From Macrothele yani (taxonomy: Eukaryota > Arthropoda > Arachnida > Araneae > Macrothelidae): a stretch of 64,000 nucleotides of DNA. Positions 31,052 to 42,010 of this stretch are shown piece by piece. A program made the position numbers and the translations under genes. The notes under the pieces were generated by a model. That model saw nothing but the letters and a program-made list of their open reading frames with translations, was not told the origin of the DNA and searched no databases. Each line of letters starts with the position of its first letter. Positions within the stretch are counted from its first letter, which is position 1. Location: the NCBI GenBank assembly GCA_039090855.1, contig CM077005.1, forward strand, positions 15,415,921 through 15,479,920. The letters are read 5' to 3'.

Positions 31052-32235
31052 CAGAGATGGAAACGGGTAACGGGTCAACGGGTCGACAATTTCTTGCGGG
31101 TCCAGCAGGTCGGGTCAAGGGGTTCCTGACCCGATTCTGACACGGTTTTGTTCCCGTTTTATTTTTGAAAAGAGAAAAATATATTCCAAAGAAAAATGCG
31201 CGTTGTGGAATTCTGTAGTCGATACTGGTGCCCACGGAGTGAATAATGATTTGTCATTCAAAAATATTGTCGTCTCTTTCTTAAAGCGACGAAGATTTCC
31301 ACCGACCGACGTCAGACATACCGACACCATATCGTAAAAAGACACTTCCTTTGCGTTTTTTTACAGTGCGATTGTCGAGGGCAAGGTACAGGAAAACGCC
31401 ATTCGCCTGCTTTTCATCTGATTCACTCTCTCCATGCGAAGCTCACTATATGACTAAGAGCTACTTTTCACATCGCATCTTTTACATTGAGCATTCAGAG
31501 GTTTTCCATTGAGCATTCAGAGGTTTTCCATTGATGTGCTAACATCCCGTTCCCATGACATGTCATATCGAAATTAACTCCTTATGTGTTAATATGGATG
31601 GATTTAATATTAAGGAGGTTGAGAAAGGCGTCGAGGCCAACAAATACGTGCTTGTTGAAAACCACAATGGGAAGAGTGAATGCTGGAAATTGTTTCGTCA
31701 CATAAAGGAGCCAGTGAATAATTCTGTGTTTTTTGGTCTTGCTTGTTGTTCAAAATGTGGAAAGTGTATAATTACGAAGAAAGATGTCGACGGTGTAATA
31801 AAATATTATGGAACCGAAAATCTAAAGGACCATATGAAAGTATGCGCACCTCCATCAGAGCGTGGAAAGAGTGAACAATCTAAATACATTTAAAAAATAC
31901 ATTTGTGTAATCGTAAATAATGATTCCCATTTGTAACATATTCCATGGTCACGGTCATAGTCAGCCATTACTTCTGGATTACGCAAAATAGTGGCACTAA
32001 AAATGGCACTAAAAGTTAGCAAGTAACCAAATTTTATTATTAAAAAAGGATTTCAGTTATTAAATATCAAGCAGTTATTGGGATGAATATATACGGTATA
32101 TTACGTGTATATGTATATATATATACATATTGAGTTTCGAATTTATAGTTCAAAGCAGATTTGTTAGGGTCAGTTACGGGTCCGGATCGGGTCCGGCACA
32201 CCCAGACCCTAATTTTCGGCCTGTTTCCAACTCTG
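31052..32235 (+). mobile_element. hAT element with perfect 8-bp TSD and BED-finger ORF
   Basis: 1184 bp bounded by ATTACCAT (31044-31051 and 32236-32243). The ends CAGAGATGGAAACGGG and the inverse of CAGAGTTGGAAACAGG are hAT-type. Subterminal GGGTC/GACCC words crowd both ends. The only coding region is a BED-type zinc finger, so the element lacks the catalytic part. A fragment of the same family is at 11800-12057. Confidence 0.93.
31555..31893 (+). CDS. BED-type zinc finger protein, N-terminal part of a hAT transposase
   Basis: 112 codons from the ATG at 31555 (a second ATG at 31591 is an alternative start) to TAA at 31891. The sequence reads KSECWKLFRHIKEP, then ACCSKCGKCIITKKD, then GTENLKDHMKVC: the aromatic/W start, Cys-x2-Cys pair and His-x4-Cys of a BED finger. 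In hAT transposases this domain binds the element ends. The frame is intact but no RNase-H-like domain follows, so the product would be a DNA-binding protein without catalysis, or exon 1 of a once longer gene. Confidence 0.75.
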   Translation: MTCHIEINSLCVNMDGFNIKEVEKGVEANKYVLVENHNGKSECWKLFRHIKEPVNNSVFFGLACCSKCGKCIITKKDVDGVIKYYGTENLKDHMKVCAPPSERGKSEQSKYI

Positions 32236-32399
32236 ATTACCATACCGTTACCATGGAAATTGCTTTGCAATTACTATGGTGGTGGTAGTGGAGGGGGGGG
32301 GCAACGCAGATAACGACCCGATCTCCGATTTATAACAACTTGACTATGTAATGAGCATGCGCGTGGACAATACTGATACGTACGCGTGCCTCCTACATA

Positions 32400-33612
32400 C
32401 ACTGAAGAGCAATTGAATTAGAGATACCTGTCTAGTAACGTGTAGCACCACCTTTCGCCCTGATGACGGCGGCGATTCGTCTCGGCATAGACTCGACAAG
32501 ACACTGGAAGCGTTGGGAAGCCATACGGATCCACGACCCCTGAACAAGCTCCCACAGTTCACGAAGATTTTATGGAGGGGGAGTCAGAGCCTCGAACATC
32601 TCTCTCGATGGCATCCTAGATGTGCTCGATGGGATTGAAGTCAGGGACCTAGCTGGCCAAGGAAGCGAGGTCACGTCGGTGGAGTGTTCATCCAACCATT
32701 CGGATACAATTCGGGAGCTGCATTGTCTTGTTGCAGGATGAGGTCCCCAGTGGGATGTTGAAGACGCACAAACGGGAGCAAATGGTCGTCCAGGATATCA
32801 CGGTAACGTTGACCTGTAAGGGACGATGTCACACTTTCCAGGGGCCCCATTTCAGTCCACGAAAACAGTCCCCAGACGAGAATGCCACCACCACCAGCTT
32901 GAAGAGTACCTTGCTGGCAAGAGGGATCCATCGCTTCATGTGGTTTGCGCCGTACTCGTATCCTGCCATCCGCATGTACCAAAGTGAATCTCGACTATCA
33001 GTCCAGGCAACATTTTTGCACAAGTCTAGGGTCCAGTGGCGATGTTCCCGCGCCCATGCTAATCTTTGTACCCTGTAATGTGCGGTCAGCAGCGGTACCC
33101 ACGTGGGACGATGGCTTCTGTACCCCATAGCGAGGAAATGGTTCTGGATGGTGTGGCTGCTCGCACGTTTTTGTGCACCAGCGTTAAATTGCCGAGTGAT
33201 TTCTTGCACTGTGGCCCGTCTATCCGCTGTTACAATGCGAACTAGCCGACGATGACCCCGTTCATCCACACGCTCTTGTCCACGGCAGTTGGCACTTCCA
33301 GGGATGGTTTTACCGAATTCGATGTACTCACGGTGCACCCGTGACACAGTGGCTCGTGAAAATCCCAGTGCCTGTACGACTTCCGGGATGGAGTGACCTA
33401 TTCGTCGGGCGCCGACAATTTTCCCACGATCAAATGCGCTTAGATCCTTCGTCTTACCCATACTGCGTCCGACTCATACTGACTGATTACTGTTACATCA
33501 CTCCTTATATTGTCGGATCGCTGCATACGTCATGTCGTTTCCGTTTGCGCGACCGCCCACAGCGCCACATTTGCATAACGCCAGCTGTCTCTAATTCAAC
33601 TGCTCTTCAGTG
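32400..33612 (-). mobile_element. Full-length Tc1-like element
   Basis: TIRs CACTGAAGAGCA.TTGAATTA at both ends, flanked by TA at 32398-32399 and 33613-33614. The length of 1213 bp is typical for Tc1 elements. It carries a single transposase gene on the minus strand, disrupted by small frameshifts. Confidence 0.93.
32432..33461 (-). pseudogene. Tc1 transposase, frameshifted
   Basis: Starts MGKTKDLSAFDRGKIVGARR at 33461. A first helix-turn-helix follows (SIPEVVQALGFSRATVSRVH), then a second (RRLVRIVTADRRATVQEITR), MGYRSHRPTWVPLLTA and the first catalytic Asp in WTD. A frameshift at about 33000 moves homology to the frame giving MVHADGRIRVRRKPHEAMDP, GGGGILVWGLFSW and LQQDNAAP (second Asp). 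A last frame has FNPIEHI (Glu), a stop and IRAKGGATRY. All DDE residues are visible, but at least two shifts and a stop kill it. Confidence 0.9.
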
Positions 33613-33614
33613 TA

Positions 33615-34374
33615 TATACCTCTTCTAAGGCAAATCATAACTACATAATCTGATGACGGGGCCAGAGTGGACTTGAAAGTGCTAATGTTTTTACCTTGTA
33701 TATATTTTAAGTGTTATTTTAGAATCATGTACAGACGGCAATATGGATTTTAATATCTTCCAGCACGAATAAAGTAGTTCATATGTCACGTGTTTTATGT
33801 TTGTGGTGATGAGGCGTTTCAAAGAGGCTGGCCTTAGTTCTCTAAAAGAATAAAATTTGCAAGATATGATTTATTTGTCGTGTTTTGTAATTGTTTGTAT
33901 TGGTATAAAACTAGGGCAATCGTTTTAATTACAACGTGCACATTTGTGTGGCCCGCAGTAAAGTGTAATAATTTTGGTTTTACGAAAAATACCTGTAGGT
34001 TCTAAAGAATTTGAATTATATGTTAAGACACCCGTAAATCCTATTTAATAATATGGAATTTAAAAATTTCAGTAATTGAAAAATAATAGATTTCCGCAAT
34101 AGGGCCCCGAAGATATTTTGTTTTTGGAAGGTCCCCGAAGATATTTTTTTGCGAAAGGGCTCCGAGTTCGTACGTCACTAAGCATATTGTGCAACCGAAA
34201 CCCGAATTATCTTTATTGAAAAGTTAACATTTCCTTAATTCCTCTCGTTTTTCTGTATTGCTGGAATTCTATCTGATTTATGGAAAAACTGTTCACTATT
34301 TCCTATTTCATAAATAAAGGTTTTAGGAATTTGTCAAAATTTCTTCCTTCTTATACAGTATAACAATTTTTGTA
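33615..34374. other. Unassigned AT-rich sequence
   Basis: No recognised feature. Confidence 0.4.
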
Positions 34375-35035
34375 TTAGTCTTATGAATAAAATTACTGGT
34401 GTCGCTAGAACATGTGTTATGCTTGCATATCTTCTAACACAATCAGTATGAATTATTAAAAAAAGTATATCCTAAATGAATATCGTGTTCGCAGTGAATT
34501 AAAAGCCGCTACGTATGTTCAATTGTGGTAACATTTAATGAAATAAAGTCTACGATCGTGACATTTCTGGGATAGTCATAACGTTCGAAATACAGTTACT
34601 ACCCTATGTGTATATTCCGCACTTTGTTTTTCTCAGTAAAATGGAATGTTCTATATTGGTATATGTATATTCATTTTTTTATTATTAGTCTGTTTTAAGA
34701 CTAATAATAAAAAGTGAAATATTTTTTTTTTTTTTAGTCTTAGGAATAAAATCACTGGTGTTGCTAGAATATGTGTTATGCAAGCATATTTTCTAAAAAA
34801 TCAGTATGAATTATTAAAAAAAATGTATATCCTAAAGATTATGGTGTTCATATTGAATTAAGAGGCGATACGGTGTTATCGTATCTTCAATTATGGTAAA
34901 ATTTAATGAAATAATGTCTGCAATCGCGAAATTTCTGCGATGTTACAATGTTCGAAATATAGTCACTACCCTGTGCGTGAATGTTCCGCACCAAGTGTTT
35001 GAATTTTCTTTCTAAGCCAAATGGAGTGTTCTTAA
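34375..35035 (+). repeat. Tandem duplication, period ~360 bp, with hairpin between copies
   Basis: 34375-34655 and 34737-35035 are diverged direct copies (AGTCTTA.GAATAAAAT.ACTG, CAGTATGAATTATTAAAAAA, ATTTAATGAAATAA.GTCT). Between them, TTATTATTAGTCT and its inverse AGACTAATAATAA form a 13-bp stem at 34680-34711. Origin unknown. Confidence 0.8.
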
Positions 35036-35256
35036 AAAAAAAAAGAAAACCAGTATATTTTTCAAGCGATAAAACTTGTGTAACACTTAAGTAAATCGTA
35101 TTTTTTTAAATACTTAAACATGCTTCACCACTACTTTCAGTAAGGTGCATAAATATGTCAGACTTCAATCTTTCGTTCCGGCAAATTCACACAGGATAGT
35201 AGGTCAAAACAGTTCGTGCAGGAAAATTCCGTTCTTAGTCTAATAAACACTGTGAT

Positions 35257-35334
<78 letters not shown>

Positions 35335-35409
35335 TGTCCTTTTCTCTCCCTCTCTCTTTTTTTGTCTTTTTCTTTCTTTCTGTCTTTCTCTCTTTTTTTT
35401 TTGTCGTTT

Positions 35410-35446
<37 letters not shown>

Positions 35447-35740
35447 TTTTTTCTTTCTTTCTTTCTTATGTGAAATAACAAGGCAACCATTTCTCAGACG
35501 TTCAACGAAGGTTGTGTGTTCTTCAAGAACCAAAGAGCAAAAACATCCTACTTTTAATTGGTCTTTGAAGTGACTATTTGAGAAAGACGGAAGCACAGGC
35601 AAAACCTGAAAAACCAGCTGCGTAAACGTAAACAATATCGAAAGCGTTTCTTTTTGCCCTGTATCTACCAATGCCACCCACAGTTAGTGAACTGCCTTGT
35701 AATGACAGGTCGTTACTCCTAAAATGGGTATTACACGCAT
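35036..35740. other. CT-rich tract and unassigned flanks
   Basis: The pyrimidine tract 35258-35470 gives spurious Ser/Leu and Arg/Glu frames. No gene. Confidence 0.6.
35258..35470. repeat. (CT)n/(CTTT)n microsatellite tract
   Basis: Almost pure pyrimidine on the plus strand, with CT, CTTT and T-run segments. Confidence 0.93.
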
Positions 35741-35744
35741 TTAA

Positions 35745-36094
35745 CCCTTTAACGAACATAACGCTCAAAACGACCGTACCTACAAACTGCCATAGCCACC
35801 CGAAACGCCTGTCTAGAGTGAGTCAGATTTCCTACCCTTACTTGTTCTTCAAAGTTACTAAACGAAGAAGTGAACCAACAATTGTTACTAAACGAAGAAG
35901 TGAACCAACAATTGTTACTAAACGAAGAAGTGAACCAACAATTGTTACTAAACGAAGAAGTGAACCAACAATTGTTACTAAACGAAGAAGTGAACCAACA
36001 ATTGTTACTAAACGAAGAAGTGAACCAACAGACAATTTCGAACTCTATGGTATTTACAGTGATACAAATTTTTTGGATCGTGGTCGTTAAAGGG
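35745..36094. mobile_element. piggyBac-type MITE with TTAA target duplications
   Basis: TTAA at 35741-35744 and 36095-36098 flanks a 350-bp unit that starts CCCTTTAACGA and ends TCGTTAAAGGG. TTAA duplication plus a CCCTTTAACG-type terminus is the hallmark of piggyBac elements. No transposase is present. The middle half of the unit is a 30-bp minisatellite. Confidence 0.87.
35854..36030 (+). repeat. 30-bp minisatellite, 5.9 identical copies, inside the piggyBac MITE
   Basis: GTTACTAAACGAAGAAGTGA + ACCAACAATT repeated with no difference between copies. Because the unit is a multiple of three, both strands stay open (TKRRSEPTIV and its reverse), but there is no reason to think it is translated. 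Perfect identity points to recent expansion. Confidence 0.96.
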
Positions 36095-36319
36095 TTAAAC
36101 CCTAATGCATTGGAGCAGGGACGGATTTCTAAGGAAGTCGACTAAGCCCTGCGATAGTGGAGGGTCCCCCAATAACATTTTGTTTTCATTTTCCGTCTTT
36201 GAAAAAAACCATAGAGATAAATTTTTGAAAGCATGATTCCGCCCGAAATCTAAATATGTCATCTACAAGTAAGTTGTATTAATGTGCTAGCTTAAAAATT
36301 CAGGCTGACGAAAATCACA

Positions 36320-38035
36320 CACACACAGACCTAATGCACCCCATGAGGAAGCTCCACAAAACACTACAGAGTCACGAACGCCTTGAACGGAGCCAATCTG
36401 GCATGACGCGGCCATGGCTTCATACTTTTGACGCCACACCCACACCTTCCCGTCAGCTCGGTAGAGCTGGAAACGGGATTCATCTGACCACACGACGCAG
36501 CGCCACTCTGCAGAGGTAAAGTTTTGACATTCCTGACACCAGGCATAAAGTCCGATGGCGAGCCGTCAGTAGTGGCACTCGAGTAAGGCGTCTGCTCACA
36601 GCTTGTTTCCCGATATTTAACCTGGATGTAATTTGCGACTCCATTGCCAAGCGGTCGGTATGTATGAACCTGGACAGCCTACGTCGACCAAAGTCATCAT
36701 TGGCCAAGCGATCGGTCTGTACGAGCCTGGACACGTCAACCCCAGTCACCAATGGCGAAGCAGTCGGTTTGTACGAGCCTGTGCATTCTACGTCAACCCC
36801 AGTCATCAATGGCCAAGCGGTCGGTTTGTACGAGCCTGTACAGTCGACGTCGACCCCAGTCATCAATGGCCAAGCGGTTGATCTGTACGATACTGGACAG
36901 TCTACGTTGACCCCAGTCATAAATGACCAAGCTGTCGGTCTGTACGATACTGGACAGTCTACGTCGACCCCAGTTATCAATGGCCAAGCTGTCGGTCTGT
37001 ACGAGCCTGGACAGTCTACGTTGACTCCAGTCATCAATTTCCAAGCGGTTGATCTGTACGAGCCTGGACAGTCTACGTTGATCCCAGTCATCAATTGCCA
37101 AGCGGTTGATCTGTACGATACTGGACAGTCTACGTCGACCCCAGCCATCAATGGCCAAGCGGTCGGTTTGTACGAGTCTGTACAGTCTACGTCGACCCCA
37201 GTCATCAATGGCCAAGCTGTCGGTCTGTACGATACTGGACAGTCTACGTCGACCCCAGTCATCAATCGCCAAGCTGTCGGTCTGTACGAGCCTGGACAGT
37301 CTACGTTGACCCCAGTCATCAATTGCCAAGCGGTTGATCTGTACGATACTGGACAGTCTACGTGGACCCCAGTCATCAATGGCCAAGCGGTTGATCTGTA
37401 CGATACTGGACAGTCTACGTCGACCCCAGTCATAAATGGCCAAGCTGTCGGTCTGTACGATACTGGGCAGTCTACGTCGACCCCAGTCATCAATGGCCAA
37501 GCTGTCGGTCTGTACGAGCCTGGACAGTCTACGTTGACCCCAATCATCAATTGCCAAGCGGTTGATCTGTACGATACTGGACAGTCTACGTCGACGCCAG
37601 TCATCAATGGCCAAGGTCGGTTTGTACGAGTCTGTAGAGTCTACGTGGACCCCAGTCATCAATGGCCAAGGTCGGTTTGTACGAGTCTGTAGAGTCTACG
37701 TGGACCCCAGTCATCAATGGCCAAGGTCGGTTTGTACGAGTCTGTAGAGTCTACGTGGACCCCAGTCATCAATGGCCAAGCGGTTGATCTGTACGATACT
37801 GGGCAGATTACGTCGACCCCAGTCATCATTGGCCAAGCTGTCGATCTGTACGAGCCTAGACAGTCTACGTCGACCCTGGTTATCTGTGGCATGTGGTCAG
37901 CACCGCTTACTCTCTGGGCGCTGGTACGTCCGTCGATAATATACTCACGGTGCACCCTTGATACGGTTGTCCTCGGGAACCCTATGGTTCTTACCATTCA
38001 GAATGATCGATCTGTCTTGCGCCGATAATGCGTCC
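36320..38035 (-). pseudogene. Tc1 transposase with a 19-codon unit amplified ~21-fold
   Basis: N-terminal part at 38035-37880: frames with DLSDFDRG-like, GFPRTTVSRVHREYI and GADHMPQIT, the first helix-turn-helix. Then the array. After it, 36640-36480 continues ESQITSRLNIGKQAVSRRLT and RVPLLTARHR, followed in another frame by VWSDESRFQLYRADGKVWVW (first catalytic Asp) and ASSWGALG. The array units, read in the transposase frame, are GRRRLSRLVQTDRLAIDD(W), the linker/AT-hook-like segment plus helix 1 of the second helix-turn-helix; compare RRLVRIVTADRRATVQ in the Tc1 at 32400. The second Asp and the Glu region are absent. Confidence 0.85.
36650..37880. repeat. 57-bp minisatellite, ~21 copies, derived from transposase coding DNA
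   Basis: Units such as GATCTGTACGATACTGGACA + GTCTACGTCGACCCCAGTCA + TCAATGGCCAAGCGGTT, with interspersed variants (GAGCCTGGACAG, GATACTGGACAG, GAGTCTGTACAG). The 57-bp length keeps frames open on both strands: a plus-strand frame of 342 codons and minus-strand frames of 375 and 289 codons. Three consecutive units near 37620-37760 lack part of the unit. Confidence 0.95.
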
Positions 38036-38214
38036 ACGATCAAAGTCGCTCAGATCACCACATTTACCGATGTTCGTCGATTAAGATACACTGTTGGGAA
38101 GCCCTGCTGTCCGCTTATTTATCGTCTGCGTTCAGTTTCAGTCTGTTCCACTCGAGTGATGCCCATGTCAACTGCCCATCACCTGTATCTCTAATGTTTT
38201 GTCTATTGAGTGTA

Positions 38215-38501
38215 CAGTAGACACAGAATTTGTGAGCACTAACTGTATTTGTTCTAGCCTCTTCTTACACTCAGGATCGACTTGTCTATGAATGAAGATA
38301 AGGAAATTGGGAGCTTTAGCCGATTCGACTTATAGTTCATACCGACGTATCAGCCAAAATATTGGGTAATTCTGACCGATTGTTTTGCGGAATCGATTCT
38401 TTTCAGGAAAGAATCGTTCGCGAACAACTCAGTTTGCTGACCCGTTCTTTGGGAATGACTTGAATTTCTCGAAATGTCGAAATCCCACTGATTTTTTGAA
38501 A
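38215..38501. other. Unassigned spacer
   Basis: Nothing recognised. Confidence 0.4.
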
Positions 38502-38503
38502 TA

Positions 38504-39822
38504 AAAATGCCGTTCCATAAAAACTGAGAGCAATTTGTTTTGAGTTGGCAACTCTGCGAAGGGAAAAAATAACCACGCAGACGACTAACTGAATTAAGAA
38601 AGTATCAATGGCAACAGCTATTAGCCGTGGAAAACGATTCTGGTTTTGTTATTGCGCAGTTGTTCGACTGAACGAAGGTACGTCCGCATTTCGCCATACA
38701 GCTATGGAGGTGATCAGAGTTAAGAAGTGAAATACGTTGTGCGATGAAATTTTGCTATCGTTTGTGTAAAATGGCTCCAGAAACAGTTGATTTAATGAAG
38801 AAAATCTTACAAAGATAAATGTTTGGGTGTGTCAACAATTTTTAGATGGCACCATGATTTCAAAAAAGGGTGTTTATCGGCAGAACTCGCTCCTAGGCTT
38901 GGTGAGTGTGAAAGTGTTGTTAACATTGTTTGGTCAATCCTGCAAAAAGATCGACGAATGACGTGTGAAGACATAGCGGCGTCAACTAATATTTCAAAAA
39001 CGTCGGCATTCCGCATTCTACGCGACAAATTACTGCTGCATCGTGTGTGTTCCAGATGGGTACCTCATCACATGACGAGAGAACAATTGTTAGCTAGAGT
39101 TCAGGTGTGTCATGAGTGGAAACAAATTATTGCAAGGATCCAAACTTTCTAAACACAGCAATAACTGCCGATGAAACACAGGTCCATTCTTTCGACCTCC
39201 TCACGAAACGCACAATGAATGTCTGGAAAAACACAAACTCGCCTCCTCCGGAAAAAGTCCGCAGAACCAAAACAACTGGGAAGGTGATGATGCTAGTTAT
39301 CTTTGATCATAAAGGTGTAGTCTACCAGCATGTCGTTCCTCCACACATTACTGTCAATGCCGAATATTACATTTCAGTCTTGAAGCGTCTGCGACGACAC
39401 ATGTTGATTAACCGACCGTAACTGGTGGACAAGTGGATCTCACACCATGAAAACGCCCGCCTACATGTAGCTGCTTGTGTTCAACAGTTTCTTACGAAAT
39501 GCTGTATTCAAATCATGCCACAGCCTGCCTACAGTCCTAACCTTGCCTCGTGCGATTTCTGGTTGTTTCCAACAATGAAGGAGAAGTTCCGTGGCGCAAC
39601 ATTCAACACAGGTGCTGGCTGTCGTTATTGAAGTTGTACAGGGGTCGCTAAAGTAGCTTCTACAAAATGCCTTCGCCACATGCTTTGAAAAGTGGACGGA
39701 ACGATGGGACCGTTGCATATCATCCGAGGGAAGATACTTTGAGAAAGAATAGCATATGTTTTGCTGTACCTATATTTCCTCCTTTTGTGGGATTTTACTC
39801 TGTTTTTATGGAACGAGCGTTG
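38504..39822 (+). mobile_element. Mariner element, near full length
   Basis: The inner TIR CGTTCCATAAAAAC.GAG is shared by both ends (38511 onward, and inverted at about 39797-39815). TA dinucleotides at 38502-38503 and 39823-39824 are the likely duplication. The length of 1319 bp is normal for mariner. Confidence 0.85.
38744..39760 (+). pseudogene. Mariner transposase, frameshifted, second catalytic Asp changed
   Basis: Begins MKFCYRLCKMAPETVDLMKK at 38744, hits a stop, and continues GVSTIFRWHHDFKKGCLSAE, LAPRLGE and a second helix-turn-helix (MTCEDIAASTNISKTSAFRI). After a shift, TADETQVHSFD carries the first Asp. A third frame from 39425 reads WISHHENARLHVAACVQQFL, where the expected HHDNA is HHENA, so the second Asp is Glu. 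SPNLASCDFWLFPTMKE holds the third Asp. Inactive. Confidence 0.88.
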
Positions 39823-39897
39823 TAGAAATGCATTTAGTGTTTAGACTTGGTCACAAACCCAGACTATCTCATTACATAGATTAACCCTATGGAAATA

Positions 39898-40203
39898 TAG
39901 TAGAACTCTAATTATCCGGATCGCTTTTTTCTTCTTTTCAAGGAAAAGCAAAATTAAATTTTGTTAATTTACTTACGTGTTTTTAGTTTTTTCGATCATT
40001 TAAATAAGTAATACAAAATAATAATGCAATACAATAGATATTTATTTTTTAAACTGTATGACATTTGTTATTGAAAAATTATCTCACTTCAATTAGTAAA
40101 TACGTATTTGGCCTACAGAAAAAAGACAACCTAATCATCCGGATTTTTCGAATATCCGGATGGGCCGTGGTCCGAGTTAATCCGGATAATTGGAGTTCTA
40201 CTG
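39898..40203. mobile_element. pogo-type MITE
   Basis: 306 bp between TA dinucleotides (39896-39897 and 40204-40205). Ends TAGTAGAACTCTAATTATCC and the inverse of CAGTAGAACTCCAATTATCC, the arthropod pogo/Tigger-type terminus; the left first base has mutated. No coding capacity. Confidence 0.85.
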
Positions 40204-40205
40204 TA

Positions 40206-40902
40206 CTCCAAAACCGGAAAAATTCAAAATCAGAGACACTTCCGGCTTCCGAGCATTTCGGATGAAGGATGCTCAAAAATGTACTCACAATGGTGTTATT
40301 AGGTCAGAGCATAAAGCCGAATATGATTTCAATAAAACCTGATTAATTTTAGTTTGTTGAAGGTTAGAAAAAAGAAAAGCATTCTTTCTTCATTCACGCA
40401 AATATTTTCAAAATCGGTTCTTATCCAATGCATTGAGCAATTTTTCTTACTTTCCGGATATATTAGATAGTTTTAAAGTTTTTTTTTTAACTCTATAGTA
40501 CCTAAGAAGTACGAATTCAATACCACCAGAAATCTCTCTCGCACACCTAACTTTGAACGCCATTATTTCTAAAACAAATGTACATAATTTTTTATGCTTT
40601 TTGTAATACAATAATACCGTAAAATTGTAACTGGACAATTCTACAGTATTATTGTAAGTGGCCACCGGACAACTAGTCACTCGGACAACTGGCCACACGA
40701 CGACTGACCACATGACGACTGGCCACACAACTGGCCAAAAATGCTGTAAGGGCCGTATAAAAATTGCAGTTTCTTCTGCACTTCACCTATACATAACGGA
40801 AATACGTGTACTCTGTTGTGTAAACCTGGTGTTCACAAAAATATTATTGTCACTTATAAATGAGATTGAATTGGAAACTCCACCTACATAAATACATTTC
40901 TC
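40206..40902. other. Unassigned sequence with GTGGCCAC-type repeats
   Basis: 40655-40740 contains several CAACTGGCCACA-like words. CCGGTGGCCACTTGTCC at about 41217 is an inverted match to GGCCACCGGACAACTAG at 40661, so a poorly defined inverted-repeat element may span 40650-41235 with an RTE tail inside. Confidence 0.35.
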
Positions 40903-41030
40903 ATATCATCATCATCATCATCATCCATTATCCATCCACTGCTGGATGAAGGTCTCCCAAGTTTCTTCCACAATTATCTGTCTTGGGCCTGTCTCCTATA
41001 TACCAACGGAATTATGGCAGTCAGTGGGGC
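40903..41030 (-). mobile_element. 5'-truncated RTE 3' tail
   Basis: (CAT)n at 40903-40925 followed by CATTATCCATCCACTGCTGG and AAGGTCTCCCAAGTTTCTTC, a minus-strand match to the RTE 3' end at 62026-62110. Only about 110 bp was inserted. Confidence 0.85.
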
Positions 41031-41369
41031 CAGTTGTTCGGTAACCATTTATCCTCCCCGTCTTTCAGCCAGAAAATCATAAAAATTTCTTAATTTTTTA
41101 ATAATAAGGTATGAATTAAAACATTTTTGTGCACAACAATTACTCAAGTAGAAAGAAATGTAGAAACACCATAATTTTTCATGCAAAGAAATTTCATGGC
41201 GTGTGGCCAGATATCCGGTGGCCACTTGTCCTAAACTCGGAGCTAACGCTCCACGAAATGAGCATTTGACAAAAAAATAAAGCAATGACAATTTTACGAA
41301 TTGCAAAAAAATGTACAGTTCCAAGAAAAATAAAACTAACATTTATAGTAATTATGAAATGCGTACATC
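41031..41369. other. Unassigned sequence
   Basis: A minus-strand 97-codon frame has no recognisable motif. Nothing else. Confidence 0.4.
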
Positions 41370-42010
41370 CAGTGGCGAACTGGCGATCCATGAATGGCCC
41401 TGGAAGGAATTTTATTTATGCTGCTCACCTTTTGGAGAAATTATCGAGCTGTCCCGTCCTAAAAATAAACAAATAAATAAAATAAAACGGCATGTCAACA
41501 TCACCGTTTACCGTTTAAGCATTTTTCAAACATAAAACTACAAATTATAGCAGTTTTTGGTATGGATTAAGTAATGAAAAACATTTTACCAATTTCCTTG
41601 CACCACAGATTCCTAGTAAAATTTAGTTTACGAAAAAATTACTTCCGTTGTTGAAAAGCAACAGAAAAAGTACGTTTTCTGGGAGAGACTGTTCGAGACT
41701 TTATTCCATTCTTATCAATTTTATTGCAATAACTGATTCTAGAATTTCTAATAGTTTCTTCACTTTCAGTGAGTAAAAAGTAAATCCAAATGCGCCAAAA
41801 AATCAATTACTTTCGCAAGGCTTACCTGTCATTAATAAAATGATTACAAAAAAAAAACTCTTGCAAAAACTGAAAATGTCTAGAATTTGCAAGGATTCCA
41901 GTGCAAAGTTATAAAGTAAGAAAAATTAAAAATGGAAAAATTAATTTTATTTCCTTTCAAACTGAAAAAGTATTTTCGTAGTAGATGAACTGCAGTTCAA
42001 GAATTCGGGT
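41370..42010. repeat. Interspersed repeat R1, copy 2 (uninterrupted)
   Basis: Starts CAGTGGCGAACTGGCGATCC, a hAT-like terminus, and is homologous to 4315-4661 plus 5645-6070. It gives the empty target site for the mariner at 4664. No coding region seen. Confidence 0.6.

Larger units (their letters stand above)
36290..38212 (-). mobile_element. Tc1-like element with internally expanded transposase segment, 3'-truncated
   Basis: The right end CACTCAATAGACAAAACATT (minus-strand reading) abuts TA at 38213-38214. The left (3') end is missing: transposase homology stops at about 36325 and no matching TIR was found. In between, a 57-bp unit of the transposase gene is repeated about 21 times (36650-37880). 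Confidence 0.85.

Noticed and set aside
35671..36090. 139-codon plus-strand ORF with TKRRSEPTIV repeats
   Set aside because: It crosses the border of a piggyBac-type MITE and its repeats are a 30-bp minisatellite. Openness follows from the unit length.
36664..37692. 342-codon plus-strand open frame (and 375/289-codon minus frames) as novel repeat proteins
   Set aside because: They are by-products of a 57-bp tandem array whose length is a multiple of three. The flanks show a Tc1 transposase on the minus strand, and no start context or independent coding evidence exists.
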